Shown here piece by piece: positions 58,714-64,000 of a stretch of DNA of 64,000 nucleotides. The DNA is taken from contig JALGQZ010000013.1 in NCBI GenBank assembly GCA_023105745.1, forward strand, positions 3,507,501-3,571,500, read 5' to 3'. Under the pieces are notes generated by a model. That model saw only the letters and a program-made list of their open reading frames with translations. It was not told where the DNA came from and did no database searches. The stretch comes from Austropuccinia psidii (Eukaryota > Basidiomycota > Pucciniomycetes > Pucciniales > Sphaerophragmiaceae). A program made the translations under genes and the position numbers. Every line of letters starts with the position of its first letter. The first letter of the stretch is position 1.

Positions 58714-60168
58714 TACAGAGGAAATATGACAATTGTTCATAAATCTGGAAATATTTATAAAAATGCAGATGGTCTTAGCAGATGGGCTCTAGCAAATACC
58801 CCTGACAATCCAGCATGGGTACCACAGGAAGAGCACCATATAGAAGGAATATGTGTCACAGACATTGGCACAGAATTCTTTAACCAAGTTAAAGAAAGCT
58901 ATAAGATAGACAAGAACTGCCATATCTTAAGCCAACTTCTAATGAAATACTGCAAAGATCCATCACTTTCATCAAAATTAGATGAAACATGGAAAAAGGC
59001 ATATGATGAAGGAAGATTCCACCTCCTTGATGGAATCCTTTACCATAGAACAAAACACACATGTGTTATGGCCTTAACAGATAGAACCCCGATAAACACT
59101 ATTTTACATGAGTGTCATGATAGTGTTGCAGCTGGACATTTTTCAGAAGACAGAACACTAGAAAGGGTGAAAACCTGCTCTTGGTGGTCAAATTGGAAGA
59201 AAGATGTTGCAGAATACTGCCAAACCTGTGACAGATGTCAAAAAGCTAACAGAGCCACAGGAAAGAAATTTGAAATGATGACCCAAATCCAAGAATCAAA
59301 ATCCCCTTGGGAAATAGTTCATATGGATTGAGTAACAGCATTACCTCCAGGAGGAGACAGAAGCTATAATGCATGCCTAGTATTAATTGACAGGTATAGC
59401 AAAACTCCCATGTTCCTACCATGTCACAAAGATGACACAGCTATGGACACAGCCATAATGATATGGAATAAAGTTATTAGCCATACAGGCTTATTCCAGA
59501 ACATTATAAGTGACAGAGACCCAAAGTTCACTTCAGCATTATGGACAAATCTCCATAACTTGTTTGGGACAAAATTATAATTCTCAACAGCTTACCATCC
59601 TCAAACTGATGGTTTAGCAGAAAGAATGATACAGACCTTGGAGGACATGATCAGAAGATTCTGTGCTTATGGACTAGAACTCAAAGATTCTGATGGTTTT
59701 ACCCATGATTGGTGTACACTAATACAAGCTCTTGAACTGGCATATAAAACATCAATCCATTCTTCTACTGGAAAAACACCAGCAATGCTAGAAAAAGGTT
59801 GGAATCCAAGACTTCCTTATGATACCCTCAAAAAGGACTTAGTGGATATACATCCAACAGCAAGCAGTTTTAAGATAATGCTTGACAAAGCAAGACACCA
59901 TGCAAACAGATTTATGCAAGATTCTTTCAAATATTCAAAAGAAAGATGGGATAAAAGTCATAAACCACCTGACTTCAAAATAGGAGACTTGGTCCTAGTA
60001 TTGACCCTTAATTTCAATAACATCAAAGGCCCAAAGAAATTGAAAGATTCCTTTGCAGGACCATTTATGATAAAAGCATTCCATGGACCCAATGCTGTGC
60101 AATTGGAACTCACAGGTGAATTAATGAAAAAGCACCCAACTTTCCCTGTAATTCTTATAAGACCTTAA
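58714..60168 (+). pseudogene. Integrase of element C
   Basis: HHCC zinc-binding region: [18 protein letters not shown] and YCQTCDRCQ. The catalytic D-D-E residues all survive: HMD (59326-59328), SDRDPKF and DGLAERM. Stops sit at TGA 59329-59331 (expected Trp, TGG to TGA) and TAA 59578-59580 (expected Gln or similar within GTKLxFSTAYHPQTDG). The C-terminal part, WDKSHKPPDFKIGDLVLVLT to HPTFPVILIRP, is intact and ends at TAA 60166-60168, where homologous frames continue. Confidence 0.85.
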
Positions 60169-60420
60169 AGCTCAAGTGACAAGGAGTTATTTCCACTAAG
60201 AAATAAACCCTCACTTGAAATTCCCCCCTTGGAAGAAGGAGAAGAAAAGAAAATTGTAAAAGTCCTTAAAGAAAGAAGGACAAGAAGCAAAAAAGAAAGA
60301 GAATACCTTGTAAGGTATAGAAATTCAACTCAAGAAGATGAATGGCTACTTGAGAAAGATATAACAAATTCTGATAAACTACTAAGGAGGTTCAGACATG
60401 AAAGAAAACCTGAAAAATAG
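60169..60420 (+). pseudogene. Chromodomain tail of element C pol
   Basis: SSSDKELFPLRNKPSLEIPP leads to KKIVKVLKERRTRSK, EYLVRYRNSTQEDEWL and LRRFRHERKPEK. The aromatic/acidic pattern (YLVRY, EDEW) is a chromodomain, as in chromoviruses, which directs integration to marked chromatin. It ends at TAG 60418-60420. The same tail occurs on the minus strand at 23137-23367. Confidence 0.75.
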
Positions 60421-60538
60421 AAAAGTTAAGCATTATTGAGCTTCAAGACTAACAAGTCTATTGAAGAGGTAGGACGGTGGATGATACCCTAATTACACAT
60501 ATCAGATTGTGGTACAATCTTTTTTTAGTCGTAGGGAA

Positions 60539-62505
60539 TGTGAACCTTTGAGATATGACCACATACCCAAAAAGGTCACAAGAAATATTTAAAATAATTA
60601 TACATTAAAAATAATTACCTTAAAACTACAAAAATGCCATAAATTGGCATAAAACTTGGCTTAACTTAAAATCCAATGAATAAACATGTGAAATAAGTTA
60701 TTTCATTGGATTCCCCATGGTAACATACAGATATACCATTTTTATGGCATATCTGTAAAGTCAATATTTGATGAGTTATAAGTAATAATACCTTATAAAA
60801 AACACAAATCCTTAATTACTTCAAACGCCAATGAAACAACATGTGAAATAAATTGTACAATTGGATTCTCCATAAAAATCCACATATAAAACAGTTAAGA
60901 ATCTAAACTCCAAAGTCAATAATTAAGGAGTTAAGCTGAATATATGCACTTTTTTGGTCAATGCATATATTCAAGGATTTTAGCTAATATCTTTTGAAAT
61001 ATGCATGATAGAGTGATGAACCAAAAATAAAGTCATCACTTGATTACTTTAGGAATACATATATGAAGTTTATTTCACAAGTTATAAACAAGGTTAAAAC
61101 CTGTAAGGGATTATTGATTAAAATCAATAGAGCTGTTGACCACTTTGTTGTGAAAGTGGTCCAAACTTAAAAAAAAGGATACAGCTGGATTCTACTAGTT
61201 CATTTGTGAAGAATGATGTATTACTTATTATAATATTCAAGGTATAACCCCTTGAAATCATGGTTTGAAGTTTAAAATATTAAATTTCGACAGAAAAGAT
61301 GAGTTACAAGAAAAATCATCAAAAATAGAGTTTTGATGATGTGATGAAATTCTGTTGGAAGAATAATGAGGTTATTCCAAGCTATCAGAATTCACTCCCT
61401 GAATTGCTGTCGCGTGTAAAAGCTAAAAGTTATTAAAGATCAAAGTTTGGGCTTAATTTGATCATTTATGATCACTCACTGCAACCTTAAATTAAGTTTA
61501 ACAGTCATATGAGCGATAAAATTGGTTAATAGTGTCCTTTTATGATTAAAACTAATAAAATCCACAAATTTTGGGGTTCTGCCAAGCCTTGACGTCATCA
61601 AATGTAGAGCTATAGTGATAACTCTAAATAATGGCGTCATAATGAGATAAGATGGTTTGATCATGATGTAATCATCACCAAACCTTAAAGTATTGATCAA
61701 TCCCAGTGGATATGGTCATTACACGTCTACTAGAAGCCTGTTGGACTCTAGGAGGGAGGTATTTACTATAAATAGAGCTCTTTTTACTCTGTTTTCCCCT
61801 CAGACACTTACAAAACATTAAATCATTTAATAAAAAGGTAGTTTCTTTATTCTTTATATATAAAACTTTTATATTATTAAAGACCAAAGATCATCTTTGA
61901 CATGATTATTACAATTATTTAACTTTTTTGTTTAAATTTCTCTTAAAAACCTCAATTCCACGTAAAATCAAGAAAAATTGTAATTTCTCTTAAACTTTAT
62001 TGTGACCACAATTTAAATAAGCTGTATTTATGTTTCTAGGCGTAAATTTCTTCAAAATTATTATATTCAATATTAAAACTAGGTTATTTCTCTTATTATA
62101 ATAGTTTTTCTCTATTATTACTTTTTAATAATTCTATAATTGATATAAATAGTATTTATATTAATTTATAACTTTAATATTGGTAATATTATTGTTATTA
62201 ATTGTTTTTTATTAATAAAAAACAATTTTTTACGCCTTTATTATTTGTTGGTAACAACAATAAGGTGCTTTTAAATATATTAATTATTTTATATTAATAT
62301 ATTTGTTTTATATATATTAGCTCTTATAATATAAATAATATTATTATATTTATTTAATAATACAATTATTTTACGCCATAATTATAATAATTCTTTATTA
62401 TTATAATTATTTTTATCTTATTTATTTCATTTATAAGGACATTCATTGTACAATAAGTAAAATATTGGTAATTTTTACTTATTGTTTCATAGTAAAACCT
62501 TACAA
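60539..62505 (+). repeat. 3' LTR of element C
   Basis: 1.97 kb. It begins directly after the purine-leaning GTAGGGAA (60531-60538), the likely polypurine tract, and ends AACCTTACA. It contains segments absent from the 5' LTR (about 60640-60668 and 62320-62350). Confidence 0.85.
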
Positions 62506-63495
62506 AATACCCAGGAAACTTCTTTATAAAAGATACTTAAAATTTAATTTATACATAGATAATATTAAATTGTAAGCTGTGTGAAATCTTTGAGAAAATC
62601 CATTAAGAATTGGATTTTTGATGAATTTTTGAAGTTATTGCTATTTTTCCACGTAAGATAGCAATACACACTGAACCTTAACTTTTGGTAAGGTTTTAAT
62701 GCTTTTAACCCTAAAGGTTTAAGCTTATTTAAGATTTTTGAGCTTTATTAAGCTTTGAAAGTTCTTAAAACCTTAATTTCAAGCCTGCATATAGGTATTT
62801 ACCCTGTGGCAGCTTGAAATTCCTGTCCAATTTGGGATAAAACCAGTTTAAACTTTAAGGTTGGATCAAAGTCTAATCTGAAAGTTTAAATAAGGTTGAA
62901 AATCCTCCAATACAGGTGGCCTACCTTAATTGAATACTTTCAGATCCAAAAAGTTGGGTACCCCAGCTCTATTTGGTCTTTTTCCTTTGTCCCACCTTTT
63001 TGTGTGGATTTTGCCCTTTTATTTATTTAACGCCATACTATGGCCTTAAACCCTTTAAAATTGAGCCCACGCAGGATTTACATCCTGTATGGCAAATCCT
63101 TAGCAAACTCAGTAAATATACACAACACCTCAATTTTAACTAAAATTTTGGTAAGTTTGCATAAAACTTATGCAGCTTTAAATTTAAGCTTATTTAAGCT
63201 TAGATTTAACAATTTTGAAAAAATGTTATAAAAGTTAAATTAGTACTTTGAAATTCTCAAATCTTCCAATAACATAAGAAAGAAGCATTTTTTGGTATAA
63301 CACCCTGTGAGTGTACCCTTGGTTATTTTTGGTGTAGAATCCAAAAATGACATAATATTTATAACTTTGTTTATCCAAAAAAAGATATACTTTTTTATTT
63401 TAAATTCAATTGAAATTCTGTTGAAGACTAAATCAACTGTATAGAAAGTCATTTTTGGCCTTATGGGTATGTTATACATACCTCACAGGCTCACA
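62506..63495 (-). repeat. Terminal ~1 kb of repeat H
   Basis: Direct match to about 49485-50472, ending CCTCACAGGCTCACA. Its inner part is cut off at the 3' LTR of element C. The outer end lies inside MULE coding sequence. Confidence 0.75.
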
Positions 63496-64000
63496 GAGGT
63501 AATGTGTCCCTGAGCATCCCTTGCAAAGAACCAAACAAAATTTTCTTCTTTGAGGGTGTCAATAAAATCATCAATGGGCCTTCTTCCTTGCAGTTTGTCT
63601 TTCTTGATTTTCTTGACTTGGTTGTAAATGTCTTGAAGGATTACAGGCCTGTCAGATTCCCTCTGGCTGCATAATTGGGCCTGAATTTTCCTTGGCATGA
63701 GCAGTGATTAAGACATTTGAGCAATTTGGGATGTTTCTTGCTCATTGAATTTCCTGAAAGCAGGATGTGCCATGATATTTTCAGTGGCATCATGGCTATG
63801 TTGAGGATTTTTGACTTGAAGAGTCCAAGTGTTACTCTTGGCATATTTTCTGGCATAAAGTCTAAAAGGACAGACAAGCTTTCTTGAGGTGACTGTTTTG
63901 GAGGGGCTTTTGTTGGGATTTGGGGTCCCAGCCTGTCACAACCTATTTCAACTTGGTTGTGGGTCATATTAAACCTCAAGGTGGACACAGCATACCCCTG
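63496..64000 (-). pseudogene. MULE (Mutator-like) transposase N-terminal region, FAR1-type, broken
   Basis: On the minus strand, reading across frames: VEIGCDRLG, then (frameshift) KTVTSRKLVCPFRLYARKYA, SNTWTLQVKNPQHSHDATEN and MAHPAFRKFNEQETSQIAQM, a stop, then DIYNQVKKIKKDKLQGRRPI, DDFIDTLKEENFVWFFARDA and QGHIT. The CPFxLY, WxLxVKNPxHxH and DIYN...LQG...PI blocks are diagnostic of the FAR1/MULE DNA-binding region and early transposase. The catalytic DDE part would lie beyond 63496, where repeat H interrupts it after HIT. The N-terminus continues past the window end. Two frameshifts and one stop make it non-functional. Confidence 0.8.

Larger units (their letters stand above)
52010..62505 (+). 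mobile_element. Element C: full-length chromodomain Ty3/gypsy element, inactivated
   Basis: Direct LTRs 52010-53936 and 60539-62505 (TGTGAACCTTTGAGATATG...AACCTTACA) flank gag, protease, RT, RNase H, integrase and a C-terminal chromodomain in that order on the plus strand. At least five in-frame stops and several frameshifts disrupt the reading frame. The bases before the 5' LTR (TTTGG) and after the 3' LTR (AAATA) do not match. The LTRs differ by several indels, for example about 30 bp missing near 52110 in the 5' LTR, so the copy may be a recombinant of two insertions. The proteins are close to rust-fungal gypsy polyproteins. Confidence 0.88.

Overview
The window looks like a repeat-dominated, very AT-rich nuclear contig of a basidiomycete, most likely a rust fungus (Pucciniales). 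Three things point there. The chromodomain-type Ty3/gypsy polyprotein (RT, RNase H, integrase, chromodomain), the gag-protease-only LTR family and the PIF/Harbinger transposase all match families I associate with rust genomes, most closely Austropuccinia psidii. The two host genes have many tiny exons and introns of about 50-185 nt. I saw no bacterial features, tRNA, rRNA or CRISPR. The species call rests on memory of protein families, not on a search.

Layout. 1-93: end of an LTR-like repeat ('H'). 157-14522: a 14.4-kb LTR element ('A') on the minus strand, with 2.2-kb LTRs, 4-bp target duplication ATAC, gag-protease, a second retropepsin-like ORF without a catalytic DTG, and about 5 kb of non-coding or antisense sequence; it has no RT, RNase H or integrase. 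~14690-14945: Ty1/copia remnant. 17623-19677: intact-looking host gene (5 exons, minus). 21289-23880: LTR plus integrase/chromodomain remnant of element 'B'. 26296-34430: three decayed or solo LTRs (families C, A-like, B). 37075-37160: orphan 3' exon candidate. 38122-39694: conserved secreted fungal protein gene (7 exons, minus). 41490-45104: broken PIF/Harbinger element (transposase plus a divergent second ORF). 46887-50472: 3.6-kb inverted repeat made of two head-to-head H repeats. 50473-52009: dead gypsy pol. 52010-62505: nearly full-length but multiply disrupted chromodomain gypsy element 'C'. 62506-63495: another H end, abutting a broken MULE transposase (63496-64000).

How it fits together. 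Two small host-gene islands of higher GC (about 17.6-20.3 kb and 37-41 kb) sit in nested, decaying transposons. The autonomous C-type elements could have supplied enzymes in trans to gag-only elements such as A. Many nonsense codons in the transposons are C:G to T:A changes (TGG to TAG/TGA, CAA to TAA, CGA to TGA), consistent with RIP-like or methyl-cytosine decay. The two host genes stay open through every predicted splice junction.
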